A stretch of DNA of 64,000 bases from Artemisia argyi (lineage: Eukaryota > Streptophyta > Magnoliopsida > Asterales > Asteraceae): NCBI GenBank assembly GCA_030686995.1, contig CM060693.1:116782728-116846727 (forward strand). Direction: 5' to 3'. Shown piece after piece: positions 48,736 through 60,698 of this stretch; the first letter of the stretch is position 1, and every line of letters begins with the position of its first letter. Under the pieces are notes generated by a model that was given only the letters and a program-made list of their open reading frames with translations, did not search any database and was not told the origin of the DNA. The position numbers and the translations under genes are program-made.

Positions 48736-49309
48736 TCGAAGAAATTGTGAGAAACTGTTATGAATTATGCAAATGAATGATGGGTTTAAATTGATTGATG
48801 AGGGAATAAGTTAGTTTTGGGTGAAGATAGGCAAAATAGGTTATAAATGGAAGTTACCCAGTCATGGTTAAGAATATCGGAACAAATCGTTGACTACATT
48901 TTACGGGTAAAGCGGCTCCATCCAATTTCAAAATTTACCCTTCAGTAGAAACTATGGTCAATCTGCTGATGAAAAGTCAATCAGGAGAATCCACTCAAGA
49001 GTAAAAATATCTTTAATAAATATCTTGAGTTTTACTGTGCCATCCAACTCGCATTAATTACCATCAAACCTTGACTTCAGCTATAAAATAATCCCTAAAT
49101 TACACTATACAAATATCAATTACCCCCAATTATCATCAAAACCCTAATTTCTCAATAAAACCCCAATTATCCACCAAAATCATGTCTTCCAAAGCAGAAA
49201 TCATAGATATAACTTCCTCCACCTCCACCTCTTCATCATCATCATCATCATCATCAAGTGATGGTTGGAGCGATTACTTTCCACCCGGTGCTCATCCAAA
49301 GAAGAATCA
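48736..49309 (+). other. Unclassified segment with TATA-like box and a short ORF start
   Basis: TATAAAAT at 49082-49089 is followed by an AT/CA-rich leader with repeated ACCCTAAT/ACCCCAATTA phrases, then ATG 49182. The Copia-2 sequence ends near 48735, so a breakpoint lies around there. Athila-2 begins at 49310. Confidence 0.4.
49182..49309 (+). CDS. Truncated Ser-rich ORF of unknown function
   Basis: ATG 49182 gives MSSKAEIIDITSSTSTSSS, then a Ser run from TCA repeats and DGWSDYFPPGAHPKKNH. The frame is cut at 49310 by the Athila-2 LTR; the following codons to the stop at 49371-49373 belong to the LTR. It resembles the ORF at 46037 in its start. Confidence 0.4.
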
Positions 49310-52300
49310 TGATGTGTGTTTATTCACACATCCTTTTCAGGCCTTAAATCAGACCAAATATACCAAATACTAACCAAGTATGCCAAAAGAATGTGTGTTT
49401 TTGTATTTGTGTATGTGCAGGTACATATATGTGAAAAATGGACAAAAACAAAGTCAAAACTGACAAAAACGAACACGAGAATGGAAAAAAGGTCAAAAGC
49501 CAGAGCCGGGGAAGCATAATGATCAAAGAAAGTTAAAAATGTCATTAGAAGTCGTCAGAGACTCAGAAAGTTGCAAGATTAGTCCCTGGTCAAAGATTTT
49601 GGCAACTTCAGTCCCTTATCTTTTAGGAAAATTACAAAAATGGTCCCTTGAGTAATATTTGAAGTAAAGTCATATGAAGTCCTTCAAGAAGCAGAGAACT
49701 ACAATATAAACCCTTGGAAAATACTTTGGATGATTTACAGCAATGGTCCCTAAGAAATTCAGAAATACAAGAATGGTCCTTGTCTTATATTTACTACTCC
49801 TAAAACTACAACCGGATCCACACTTAAAACTAAATCCAAAAACCATCCCAAGCCCAAAACAAACCAAAGTCCCAACACCATTACCCCATCTTACCTGGTC
49901 CACTCCCATTACCCAGTTAACTAGACCCGATCAACAACCCCTAATAAAGACAAACCACCAAATTAAATTACCCGCCCCCATTTCATATTAACCCAGAATA
50001 CAATGAACCCTAATCACTATTACTCGTGTAAAATTCCAAATTGACAACAATTAAGGGTACTGTGGTCATTGTTCGGGTGATTCTAGAAGAACCTGACATG
50101 GCAGGCCTGCAATGTCAGTGATCCGTGTGGTATTTCGTGTCTCATTATTAGGTAATCATGGATCAGATGGTTGAAAATTGAAGATTGGGGACCAAGGTGT
50201 ATCCAAGGGATGAGATGAGCCCAAACTAACACAAATTCACGCAGATTGATGAGCTGTACTTCTAGAAGGATCCAAGGACTTCATCCTCAGCCTCCTATAT
50301 ATACCCTCTTATATCACAGATTACATGTGTAGGTTTTATTATAAGTTTATGTTTAGTTTTATTGTAATTTCCATTTTCCAGCTTTGTACTCAACTTTTTA
50401 GTTAATATAATTCAGTTTTTCATTTACAGCTTATTGTCTTATTTTTCCTTTTAATTTAGTTTCAATTATTTACTTTCTAATTAGCTTAAATCATTAATTG
50501 TTAGCTTGTTTCTATAATTCATTTAAGTTTCTGTTACTGTTTCATCTTATATTGAAAATCAAAAAAAAAAAAAAAAAAGATAATAAGAAAAAAAATAAAA
50601 AAGATTGTTTTAATTCTAAACTCAAGCTTCAACAAGCTTATTTTATATTTAACTTAGCTCATTTAAGCTCTCTTATAACTTATTGTGGGTTTATTTAGCC
50701 TTATCTCTCAAAATCACAAAAAGTCAACTGTAGTATAGGCAGCTTATTCAAAGGAGTATAGGCAGCCAAAAGGAGTCCATTGGTCTGTCATAAAGACAGG
50801 CAAGCTTAATGAACCCCCTCTGTTGAGCTGAGGGGGCTTTTACTTGTATGTTTCATCTTATTTCCTTTATAATTTGCATAATCTTAGTAGCAATATTATA
50901 GCTTATTAGTATTGATTATTTCTGTCTTATTTTGATATTTGCATTGTGGTTTAGCTGGGTATTAGTTTAATTCTCAGTTAGACCTGAGTTTGTTTGAAGT
51001 TGGTTTGTTACAGTTTCATTATCTGTCTATCTATTGGATTTGTATTTCTGTTTTGGATTGTGCTTGAATCTGTGTTGGTTTGGTATAGTTGGATCAGTAT
51101 TAGAGTTGAAGTTGTGCTGTAGATTGGTGTATGCACTAGATTGTCTCATATAAGATCATAAGAGGTTATAAGAGGGTGTCTGGATCAAGTTGGTTTGCTG
51201 GTGTCATTGTTGTTTTAGAGGGTATAATTGGTTTAGACATCTCACTTAGGTTATAATTAGGCTTAGTCTAGCATAATTTTGTAGGATTATAATATAAAAA
51301 ACTCAAAGTAGCTTTTCAATCAGTCATATCAGTTAGTGATTTAGATTTGTTAGTTGCATAATCTTCATAGTAGCTGCATAAACTTGTGTTTTAGTTTATT
51401 TCACTCATATTCTAGGTTATCATAATATTTTCAGTAAGATTAGAGCATTAAAAATTCATATTAGTCAAAGTAGCTTTGAAATCAAAAAGTCAAATTTGTT
51501 GATACTCAGTTTTTGGCTATTACTTTGAGAGCATTTGTAGAATTCAATTTTCATTGGAAATAAATTTGGTTTGCTATTTTTAGAAGCTTAACAGATTGTG
51601 AAACATAATCAAAAAGAAATTTCAAATTTGAATCTCATTTGCTTATTGGAAAATTACTATTAAGTTGACTGTTTACACTTATTAAGCCCCTCCTCGTCAG
51701 GTTTTGGTTAGCTTTCTATGTAACTTTTAGGTTTATAACGTGGCTTTTCAACTAGTGCTCTTGGTAATTTGACGATCTCAGTAGCTCAGAGGAGTATTTG
51801 CCCCTATAAGCTCACCATTTATAGCTTATTTGGACTGCTTATTCACCTTGACAATTTGAGTGGTTTGGACTAAGTTCTGTTTTCAAGTATAGGCCTGCAT
51901 TTGTGTTTGGGTGATCATATTCCAAGATTTATTGTTCATTTGAGTTCCATTACCTCTAGTTGTGTTTCTCATTGAGTTTGAACCCATTGCTTATCTGTTT
52001 GTACACGACTTAACTCAATAGTGCTTACATTAACTGTTCTTGGTCCATTACTGTATTTCTGTGTCCAAATTGGTCCAAATCTTGTTTCATTCAACTTATT
52101 TGAGTCATAACATCATTTGGTCAAAGTTTGGTCAAGATTGGTTAAGTTTGCTTATTAACAAGCACTTTAATTAAGCCGTTTTAATCCATTCAGCACTTCC
52201 AGTGCTTATTTTTCAATTTTTAAATTTTTCCTAGAATTAGAATATTATTTTAGAATTTTCCGGAATTTTTCATATTTTTCTGAATTCATTTGTTGTTTTT

Positions 52301-52738
52301 CTTATTTAATTTTAGTTTTTAATCAATTTTTAATACTTTTTAATTACCAAAAATCCCAACAAAAAAAATCATAGAAAGCCTAAAAAAATCTAAAAATATT
52401 TTAGAAATTAGTTTTTATTTATTTCAGATTTTTAGAAATTCATTTTGTATTTTTCCCATTTATTTTCAATTTTATTTGAATTTTTAATTAGTTTAATTAG
52501 TTTTAATTCCTAAAAATATCACAACAAGCCAAAAAAATATATTTTCAGTTTTAAAAATAGTTTTTAGTTATTTGAGAATTTTCAAAATTTATTTTGCTTT
52601 TTTCTCACTTAATTTCTATTTTCTTTTAATTTTCAATTAGTTAAATTAGTTTTTAATTAATAAAAAGTCAAAAAAAAAAATAATTTTCTTTTTCTCAAAA
52701 CTTAGGAAAATTATTTTCAAGTCCGTAGGGTTAGTATA
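49310..52738 (+). repeat. Athila-2 5' LTR, main part
   Basis: The start TGATGTGTGTTTATTCACAC forms an 8-bp hairpin like that at the Athila-1 LTR start. TATATATA at 50296-50303 precedes a probable transcription start. Phrases such as 'ATGGTCCCT...' (49560-49800) and AT-rich U5 runs (52200-52700) parallel Athila-1, although the sequence differs. The total LTR is about 3.7 kb with the second part. Confidence 0.75.
50296..50303 (+). promoter_or_regulatory. Athila-2 LTR TATA box
   Basis: TATATATA in a C/T-rich context (CCTCC...CCCTCTT), about 990 bp into the LTR. Confidence 0.6.
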
Positions 52739-54141
52739 TGATACGTGGGAATCGCACCAGGCTTTACCTCTCAAGGGATCTTGAGAAGCTTACAACCCCC
52801 ACCAGGCAGTGTACCTGATCGTTGTAGTATAATATAGTGACAAGTACCGGGGGATTGATCGTTCAGCTAGGAATAGTGTCGCTAGGATTAGAAAACCTAA
52901 ATACTAGTTCTAAAGATGAGGGATGATTATTTTTGTATTTTTATATTTTTTAGAAAGCAAGTAAAAATCTCGGGTTTGAAGGATTAGGGCGGAATTAGTT
53001 GCTAGTCAACTAACCCAATACTAAGATGCAATCAAAATAAAATACTAGAAATGAAAATAAACTAAATTATACTAAGGTTGTGAGCAATAAGTGGAGAAAT
53101 TGTGTTTACTTAGATTTCACTACTCCCTAGATATCTTTTACACGTCAATTACTTGTTATAGTTGCGTGGATGACGGATTGTATTCCTTAATATCATTCAT
53201 GGGGTGGCGCACTTAATTCCCCAATCCTATGAGCTCTTATCTCCCCCTATGCCATGCCCGACACAACCATAGGGATTATAAACAGTGGCTCATGCATTAA
53301 ATACAACCAATAAAACCTAGTGTAAATCAGTTCATGTTTCCTAAGACGTTCAAGCATGTTACCAATTGGAGATCTGCCAGTTTTCTTAAGCCTAACATCG
53401 AATTCATTCATCCAATACAACCATAAACAAGTAATCAACACATAGTTAACATCTAGGTTTCATTAGATCCAAGCAAACACAAGATAGATCTAGCCTAGCA
53501 TGATTGAATTAAGACAAGAACAAGATATAGACAACCAACACATAGACATATTGATTGAATTAAAAGAATACTTATTTCAATTACACATGAAAGGGATCAA
53601 GGGCTAAGAACCCTTGAAAAACCTGTAAAATTCGTACCAAGTTCGTACTTAGGGTTTCTCCAAAACTTCTCTCTTTTTTAATATGAAAATTAGAAAACTA
53701 TATATAGGAAATAGGGTCTGACGGCGTCAAGAACAAATTTGTGACGCCGTCATCTCGCCGCCAAAATACTCCTCGGACTGCCTTGATCCAGATCTGACGC
53801 CGTCAAGTGTTATGTGTTTCCAGGCCGTCATGCTTTTTCCTCTTGACGCTCTACTTCGTAACGCCGTCAAATCTATAGTAGGCCGTCATGTAAATTACTC
53901 TTGACGCTGTCAGGATGTTGCTCTTGACGCCGTCATCTACTGTTCCCAGCAAGGAAAATTAAGACTTTGGCGTTTTCTTCAGTTTTATGCTCCAAAAACG
54001 TCCGAATTGCTTCCTTTTCCAGATTTCTCTCCCAAAGTACCTAAAATCACAAAAGGAACGATTTAGGGCAATATTTGATCAAATAAATTCAATTCCGGGC
54101 TTAAATGACCCCCTAAAAGTGGTTCATTTTTTGCCTCATCA
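52739..54141 (-). repeat. Gag-only element 3' LTR (1403 bp)
   Basis: On plus it runs from TGATACGTGGG to TGCCTCATCA. It carries a TATA box at 53698-53707 (sense CTATATATAG) and a TGACG-site array just upstream of it in sense. Confidence 0.93.
53698..53937 (-). promoter_or_regulatory. TATA box with upstream array of TGACGCCGTCA-like sites (3' LTR copy)
   Basis: Between 53717 and 53937 about nine units match TTGACGCCGTCA or its halves (TGACGGCGTCA, TGACGCCGTCA, GGCCGTCA, TTGACGCT), spaced about 20-40 bp. In sense they lie directly upstream of CTATATATAG (53707-53698). TGACG is the known core of plant TGA/as-1 bZIP sites, so the array may be an enhancer; that role is inferred. Confidence 0.65.
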
Positions 54142-54145
54142 TATA

Positions 54146-54181
54146 CCCTTACACTTGAGATTTGCTTGTCCTCAAGCAAAT
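54146..54181 (-). promoter_or_regulatory. Stem-loop plus AAGTGTAAGGG (PPT position)
   Basis: In sense the stem ATTTGCTTG/CAAGCAAAT with loop AGGA (54181-54160) is followed by CTCAAGTGTAAGGGTATA and then the 3' LTR. This is the copy that sits at the PPT. Confidence 0.7.
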
Positions 54182-55714
54182 GCGCTTTTATTCTAGTCAA
54201 AATACAAGTTAGGGGTCATTTAACACTAATATAAAAGTAATTACAACAAATAATCGTTCCACTAAAGACCAATAGACAAGCATGGAGGTCATACACAAGC
54301 ACCTCACAAATAGTGTTTAGATACTCACATCTCTCGGGTGTAATAAAGTATAAATTACAATATGGAAACGGAAGATATCTCTCACTACCTGTCATAGCAA
54401 AATAGATTACCATAGGCTTGGGAAAGGATCAAACCTCCACCACATGGCGTAAGCATCTAGGATAAACTATCAAAGAGGTCTTTTGAAAGGGTTGTAACGT
54501 TAGGTGTAGGGATATGAAATACACGGTTTTGTTGGATAAAGGAAGTTTTTACTGGTGGCGAGTTAACAATCTTGGTTAATTACATGTACAATATGGCGTT
54601 GCTAAGCCAAGACTAGACTCGACTTAAGCTAATAAATGAAAAATAACAAAAACATAAAATGAACATAGAATGAAAAGGGATGGTAGTCCGTATGTTTTTT
54701 CTCTTTTCTTTTTTTTTTCTTTTTCTATTTTTTTTTTTATTTTTTATTTTTGCATACACTCTTACCCTACCATCCAAAATAATACATCATAAGGAATGAA
54801 CATTTCCCTTACACTTGAATTTTTACATATTTACAATTAACTAATCTAGTGACTCGAATTAAGAAAATCAAAACACTTGGAGTACTTTTAAGATTAACGT
54901 ACATATGGGGGTAATAAATGATGTTCTTCCCCATTACTCCATAAAATAAGTACTTACCCATGAGTCCCAATCGTCCCAAAACAATATGTACAAGGATATG
55001 ACTCGACTTAGCAACCATGTAATCAATTAGATAGTTAACTTAGGGTTTAACAAATAACAATAATGCACTAAAAATGAGCGCATACACGGAAGGCTAAGGC
55101 GATTTGGATGTACATTTAAGTGGGGTGTAACAAATTCTTCCTTTAAGTAAAATGCTTAAAGTTAGAAACGAAAAGATAGGCTCGGAGGGGTGTACTAAGG
55201 GTTTCGTGTACTAAAAATGAGTACAACGCTAAGGGTGTGGGAAAAATTAGTTGACTTAAATAGTTAAGTAATATGACTTAAATGGTCAAGTAATTATGAT
55301 ACGGGTTTAACACAAGGGTGATCCTAATGCCTCTTATCATGTAGTAAATCCTACCACACGAATGTAGTCTCACTAGCGGTCTCGGGATGCATCACTAACG
55401 CAAGTTCTAGAATCTAAATGCTACCGGTACACTCATAAGCACTAATAGTAAATGCTTTCCATATCAAATCTAAAGGCGAACCTCACATATTTGGGTGAAT
55501 TTTTTTTTCTGAATATACGGTTATGTGCTAGTCATACAATCTCCTATCCATGAGACGCTTGCTATGGCTAAAGTTTCACTCCTAAATGTTGTAAAAAATT
55601 TTAAATTTGGCGCTAAAATTACACTAACAAGTATTTCTCTTAGTTTTATTACACATCTACCATTAAACAAAACAAACTCAAGCGAAAGTGTATTTGTAAG
55701 GTATCATCATTTTA

Positions 55715-55756
55715 CCCTCCCCTTACACTTAAGATGAACATTGTCCCCAATGTTCA
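55715..55756 (-). promoter_or_regulatory. Internal stem-loop plus AAGTGTAAGGGGAGGG
   Basis: In sense the stem TGAACATTG/CAATGTTCA with loop GGGA (55756-55735) is followed by TCTTAAGTGTAAGGGGAGGG. It has the same layout as the PPT copy, about 1.5 kb further from the LTR. Confidence 0.65.
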
Positions 55757-56129
55757 AGTAAAGAATGTAAAAGTGAAATAAGTAAAAAGAATAAAATCAA
55801 ATACTCCCCTGATTCGCTCGGTATGGATAATAAGGTGGCCAGGTTAAATCTTCCTCCAAGAAAACGAACAATCAAAGCTTCCCTTCCAGAATATAAATCA
55901 TCTTCTTGTCATACATAACCTGTAAATCCTGAGAAAACAAACAAGACAACCTCGCGTAAAATCGGCGGCATCCTATATAAGTTACTAAATCCTATAAAAC
56001 AAGATAAGATGTAATGCTTGTGGAATGAAGTTTGCAGATTTCTTGGAGATTATAAAACTTAATAATTCACAAAAACCATAAGACTCCGTTAGAAAAACAA
56101 AACCGGTAAAATTTCCAGATTTTTACACG

Positions 56130-56166
56130 TGACGCTGTCAAGAATTAATTCTTGACGCCGTCAGGA
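56130..56166. repeat. 34-bp near-perfect palindrome of TGACG sites
   Basis: TGACGCTGTCAAGAATT is followed by its inverted form AATTCTTGACGCCGTCA, with two mismatched positions. The left edge overlaps CACGTGACG (a G-box next to TGACG). It is in the noncoding 3' region, about 440 bp from the end of gag. Confidence 0.75.
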
Positions 56167-56603
56167 TTGACCTGCAGAAATTCTTATGTTAAGTTTCCGG
56201 AAAATTTCTGGAAAAACTTGGTCCTACTTCCTGGAAAATCCTGCAAAACTTCATTATGACTCAATACAAGCATTTGACTTTAACAAATACGAATATACAT
56301 GTTCATTTAATATTGTGGAGAATCATGATCGGTTTGTTTCTTAAAAACATATTTGGGGTTTCCCCTTACACTTATCTTTTGCAAAAATACTTTTAGGTGG
56401 AGTTAAGACTAGGCCAAAACAACAAAGTAAAGTATCTCCACTATTTAATTGAGAAACACGATCTACCAACAATAAAAATAAAGCATGCATACGAAAGAAA
56501 ATAACAAACAAACAAAATAAAATCACACAAAACATGGGTTGCCTCCCAAGAAGCGCCTTTCTTTATTTACGAGTCTTGTAGCTAGACTCAAGGTCATGGG
56601 TTA

Positions 56604-58841
56604 CTACGTGACCTCATCGTTGGTTCCACTCTCTAGGTCGTCTTCTAAACCAGTTTTGTATTCCGGACCTAGTTGCAAGTATTCTTTGTAGAAACCAAGC
56701 ATCCTACTCTTCACATACTCTACTCCTCTACATCTATCCTCATCATTCCTATAATAAGCCGCTTGCTTGTGTTCCTTTTCTAAATTAGAGAGGAGGTGGT
56801 ATTGTTCAATTTTGTAGGGCATTTGATAGGCAACCTCATCATTTTCTTCCTTGAATCTGACTATCCCTAGAGTCGGGTCATAACTCATCCTAGTGGCCTT
56901 AACAAATGGTTTTCCAAAGATTACTTGGCTTAGGCAATCATCTATCATTGGACGAGTGTCTTCTACTATCATAAAATCGATCTCATAAGTGAGATTACCT
57001 ATAATCACATGCAATCCCTTCACTCTTCCTACAAAATTACTTATCAGATTCTTATTGGGCATCATCCTCAAATCAAGTTGCTTCTTCATTACCCAATTGT
57101 AATAAGTCCTAGTCATGATGTTTACGGGAGATCTAAGATCAATATAAGCTTTCCATATATGCATGTGCCCAATATTGCATGGTATGTTGATGTTAGAGGG
57201 GTCTCCTATTTTGATAAGGGGTGTGCCAAGGATATATGGTGTCTCGGGATCATTGAATAAATCCTTATGATATTCCCGTTCTTCCTTGGTGGGTAACTTA
57301 TCAAAGTACTCTTCTACAGTCTCTACTTCCTCTAACTCTTCTCCTTTATTAACCTCAACTTCCCTACTCTCATCCCTAGTCTTGGTTTCTACTCCAAATT
57401 CATCCTTGTCACTTTGCTCTATTCCCTTATCTATCGGCCTAATGGTGACAACATTGACAAAGTGGACATGTTTGGATGATGAGGGGTCCTTAATTTGGAC
57501 TCCGTTATTGGTATCCCTAGTGTCCTTCCTAGGTGTGGCTAACGCTTGGTTGTTGAGGGCTTTCAACAAGTTGTCAATCTTGTTGGTCATCTCCGTTTGT
57601 TGTTGGATGAATTCGGTTTCAAACCTAGCTATGCGAGCTTCTTGAGATGCCATGAATTTTGACATCAATCCTTCAAGATTGTTGGTACTACCATAGTTGT
57701 TAGAAGGATTGTTGTTGAAAGTACGGTTGGAGGGTGGACCGTTTGGTTGGTAACGATTAGGTGGATTGGAAGAATTGGGTTGATTTTGTTTCCACCTAAG
57801 GTTTGGGTGATTTTTCCAAGAGGGGTTGTATGAATCACCATAAGGGTTTGGCTCGGGCTTGAAAGTGTACCACTTATCTCCCGCTTCGTCGGTACGCGTG
57901 GATGTGTAGTCCGCAAAAGCTGTTCCGGGGAGTTCCACACAATCACGAGTGTCGTGGAGACCACTACATAATTCGCATGAAGAAGTGATTTTTTTCACTT
58001 GGCTTAAAGGTTTAGGAGCTTCGTAAGATTTCATGAGAAACTTGACTTGGTCCTCAAGTTCCATGATCCTACGGTCGGGAGTGCTAGAATTGTTCGAAGG
58101 CAAAGATATTGCCTTGACCGTTTTGTTCAAATCACGGGGATCGTTCCAACTTTCGTTGTCATAGAGAGCAAGATCTTCTATGAGTTCCCATGATTGTTCC
58201 GCACTTAGATCACGTAGCTTACCACCGGCCGATTGGTCATTGGCTCGCCTCGTGGAGAGATTGATATGGTCATAAAAGATTTGGACTTGGAGCTAAAGAT
58301 CTATGCCATGATGAGGGACTTTTTGGAGTAAGTCCTTGAAACGAGTCCATGCTTCATAAAGAGATTCATTTTGACGTTGTTGGAACATCAAGATGTCATT
58401 TCTAAGCTTAGTAGTTCTCCCCGGTGGGAAAAATTGAGCAAGGAAACGAGTGGTGAGATCATCCCATGTGGTGATGGATCCCGCGGGTAAACGCTCAAGC
58501 CATTGACTAGCTTGATCCCGTAGAGAGAATTAGAATAGGTGTAATCGGGTAGTCTCTCTAGTTGCAACATCTAGGTCTATGGAATCTACGATTTTAAGGA
58601 AGTCCTTAAGATGTTGGTTTGGATCTTCTGAACGAAGTCCATGGAATGCACATCCGCTTTACACCAACCAGATGGTGTCGGATCGCAAGGGAGTCACATT
58701 GGCTCCGGTGAGCTCAATGGTGTTTCGGTAGCCTTGGTGGCTAGGTCGGGAATACTCTCCTAAGGTTCGGGGCCTAAGAGGTTCCAGTGGTGGGTTTTGT
58801 TGTGGTGGAATGACGGGTTCAAAGATGTTCCCATCGTCCAT
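56604..58841 (-). pseudogene. Gag (with protease-like tail) of the gag-only element, broken
   Basis: One frame runs from ATG 58841 (MDDGNIFEPVIPPQQ) to 56604, with stops at 58659-58661, 58530-58532 and 58293-58295. The Gag core (58560-58280) reads ASQWLERLPAGSITTWDD and LRNDILMFQQRQNESLYEAW. The last part is open for 508 residues. It has a zinc knuckle CELCSGLHDTRDC of the CX2CX3HX4C form, an Asn/Pro-rich linker (NPPNRYQPNGPPSNRTFNNN), a coiled coil around MASQEARIARFETEF, and a protease-like C-terminus (YIDLRSPVNIMTRTYYN...IFGKPFVKATRMSYDP). The stop at 58293 is most simply CAG to TAG. No pol follows. Confidence 0.88.
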
Positions 58842-58987
58842 GATGTCGGGTGGTGAAGAGTTACGAACAAAAACAAAAAGAAATAAGATAGACTAAAGAA
58901 ATCCTAAAAATAAAAATAAAATCTTACTAGAAAGGAATCTAGCAAGTAGACCTAATAAAAAGAGATTCTAACCTAGACAATAACTAT

Positions 58988-59006
58988 TCCCCGGGCTGCG
59001 GCGCCA
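58988..59006 (-). other. Gag-only element primer binding site
   Basis: In sense TGGCGCCGCAGCCCGGGGA lies 6 nt after the 5' LTR end (GTATCA). It is a tRNA-Asp-like Athila/Tat PBS with changes in the middle. Confidence 0.8.
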
Positions 59007-59012
59007 AAAACT

Positions 59013-60415
59013 TGATACGTGGGAATTGCACCAGGCTTTACCTCTTAAGGGATCTTGAGAAGCTTACAACCCCCACCAGGCAGTGTACCTGATCGTTGTA
59101 GTATAGTATAGTGACAAGTACCGGGGGATTGATCGTTCAGCTAGGAATAGTGTCGCTAGGATTAGAAAACCTAAATACTAGTTCTAAAGATGAGGGATGA
59201 TTATTTTTGTATTTTTATATTTTTTAGAAAGCAAGTAAAAATCTCGGGTTTGAAGGATTAGGGCGGAATTAGTTGCTAGTCAACTAACCCAATACTAAGA
59301 TGCAATCAAAACAAAATACTAGAAATGAAAATAAACTAAATTATACTAACGTTGTGAGCAATAAGTGGAGAAATTGTGTTTACTTAGATTTCACTACTCC
59401 CTAGATATCTTTTACACGTCAATTACTTGTTATAGTTGCGTGGATGACGGATTGTATTCCTTAATATCATTCATGGGGTGGCGCACTTAATTCCCCAATC
59501 CTATGAGCTCTTATCTCCCCCTATGCCATGCCCGGCACAACCATAGGGATTATAAATAGTGGCTCATGCATTAAATACAACCAATAAAACCTAGTGCAAA
59601 TCAGTTCATGTTTCCTAAGACGTTCAAGCATGTTACCAATTGGAGATCTGCCAGTTTTCTTAAGCCTAACATCGAATTCATTCATCCAATACAACCATAA
59701 ACAAGTAATCAACACATAATTAACATCTAGGTTTCGTTAGATCCAAGCAAACACAAGATAGATCTAGCCTAGCATGATGGAATTAAGACAAGAACAAGAT
59801 ATAGACAACCAACACATAGACATATTGATTGAATTAAAAGAATACTTATTTCAATTACACATGAAAGGGATCAAGGGCTAAGAACCCTTGAAAAACCTGT
59901 AAAATTCGTACCAAGTTCGTACTTAGGGTTTCTCCAAAACTTCTCTCTTTTTTAATGTGAAAATTAGAAAACTATATATAGGAAATAGGATCTGACGGCG
60001 TCAAGAACAAATTTGTGACGCCGTCATCTCGCCGCCAAAATACTCCTCGAACTGCCTTGATCCAGATCTGACGCCGTCAAGTGTTATGTGTTTCCAGGCC
60101 GTCATGCTTTTTCCTCTTGACGCTCTACTTCGTGATGCCGTCAAATCTGTACTGGGCCGTCATGCAAATTACTCTTGACGCCGTCAGGATGTTGCTCTTG
60201 ACGCCGTCACCTACTGTTCCCAGCAAGTAAAATTAAGACTTTGGCGTTTTCTTCACTTTTATGCTCCAAAAACGTCCGAATTGCTTCCTTTTCCAGATTT
60301 CTCTCCCAAAGTACCTAAAATCACAAAAGGAACGATTTAGGGCAATATTTGATCAAATAAATTCAATTCCGGGCTTAAATGACCCCCTAAAAGTGGTTCA
60401 TTTTTCGCCTCATCT
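59013..60415 (-). repeat. Gag-only element 5' LTR (1403 bp)
   Basis: Collinear and equal in length with 52739-54141. The TATA box lies at 59971-59980 and the TGACG array at 59991-60210. The terminal A on plus is T. Confidence 0.93.
59971..60210 (-). promoter_or_regulatory. TATA box and TGACG array, 5' LTR copy (active position)
   Basis: Same arrangement as 53698-53937. Some sites differ: one TGACGCTGTCA of the 3' LTR is TGACGCCGTCA here, while AACGCCGTCA became GATGCCGTCA. This is the LTR that would drive transcription. Confidence 0.65.
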
Positions 60416-60420
60416 GTATA

Positions 60421-60693
60421 GATTAAATTTCACGTTTTTTTTCGCGCATTAACGTTTATTTTTTTGTTTTAGCTTACGTTTTTAATTCTACGTTGCGTTT
60501 TAAGTTTGATTACTTGAATTACGTGCTTAATTGATTAAATGTGCTCCAAATTCAAATTCATATTCACGAACCGGGAATTTGAAATTCCATTCTCACCTTC
60601 ACACAGACTACGACCTCTGGTTATCCGTATTTCTTGCGGATTTCTTTGAGTAATACTATACTATTTTTAACTTGATTTGAAATTATTCAATCA
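60421..60693 (+). repeat. Athila-2 5' LTR, remaining U5 part
   Basis: Starts just after the GTATA duplication and ends TTATTCAATCA before the PBS. Confidence 0.8.
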
Positions 60694-60698
60694 AATTT

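Larger units (their letters stand above)
54142..56603 (-). other. Noncoding 3' region of the gag-only element
   Basis: No ORF. AAGTGTAAGGG (sense) occurs four times (about 54146-54156, 54806-54816, 55720-55730, 56362-56372). Two copies have a strong 9-bp stem-loop just upstream. It also holds a pyrimidine-rich tract (54700-54760) and a long TGACG palindrome (56130-56166). Confidence 0.7.
52739..60415 (-). mobile_element. Complete gag-only LTR element nested in the Athila-2 LTR
   Basis: Two LTRs of 1403 bp each (52739-54141 and 59013-60415) and perfect target duplications GTATA (52734-52738 and 60416-60420). The sense strand is minus: 5' LTR 60415-59013, PBS 59006-58988, broken gag 58841-56604, a 2.46-kb noncoding 3' region, PPT-like tract, and 3' LTR 54141-52739. 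There is no RT or integrase. By eye the LTRs differ at about two dozen positions. The outermost base of the 5' LTR is changed (CATCT on plus instead of CATCA). The PBS groups it with Athila/Tat elements, on which it probably depended. Confidence 0.93.

Noticed and set aside
49182..49373. ORF read as a complete 63-residue protein
   Set aside because: The C-terminal third is encoded by the Athila-2 LTR that interrupts it, so only 49182-49309 is original.
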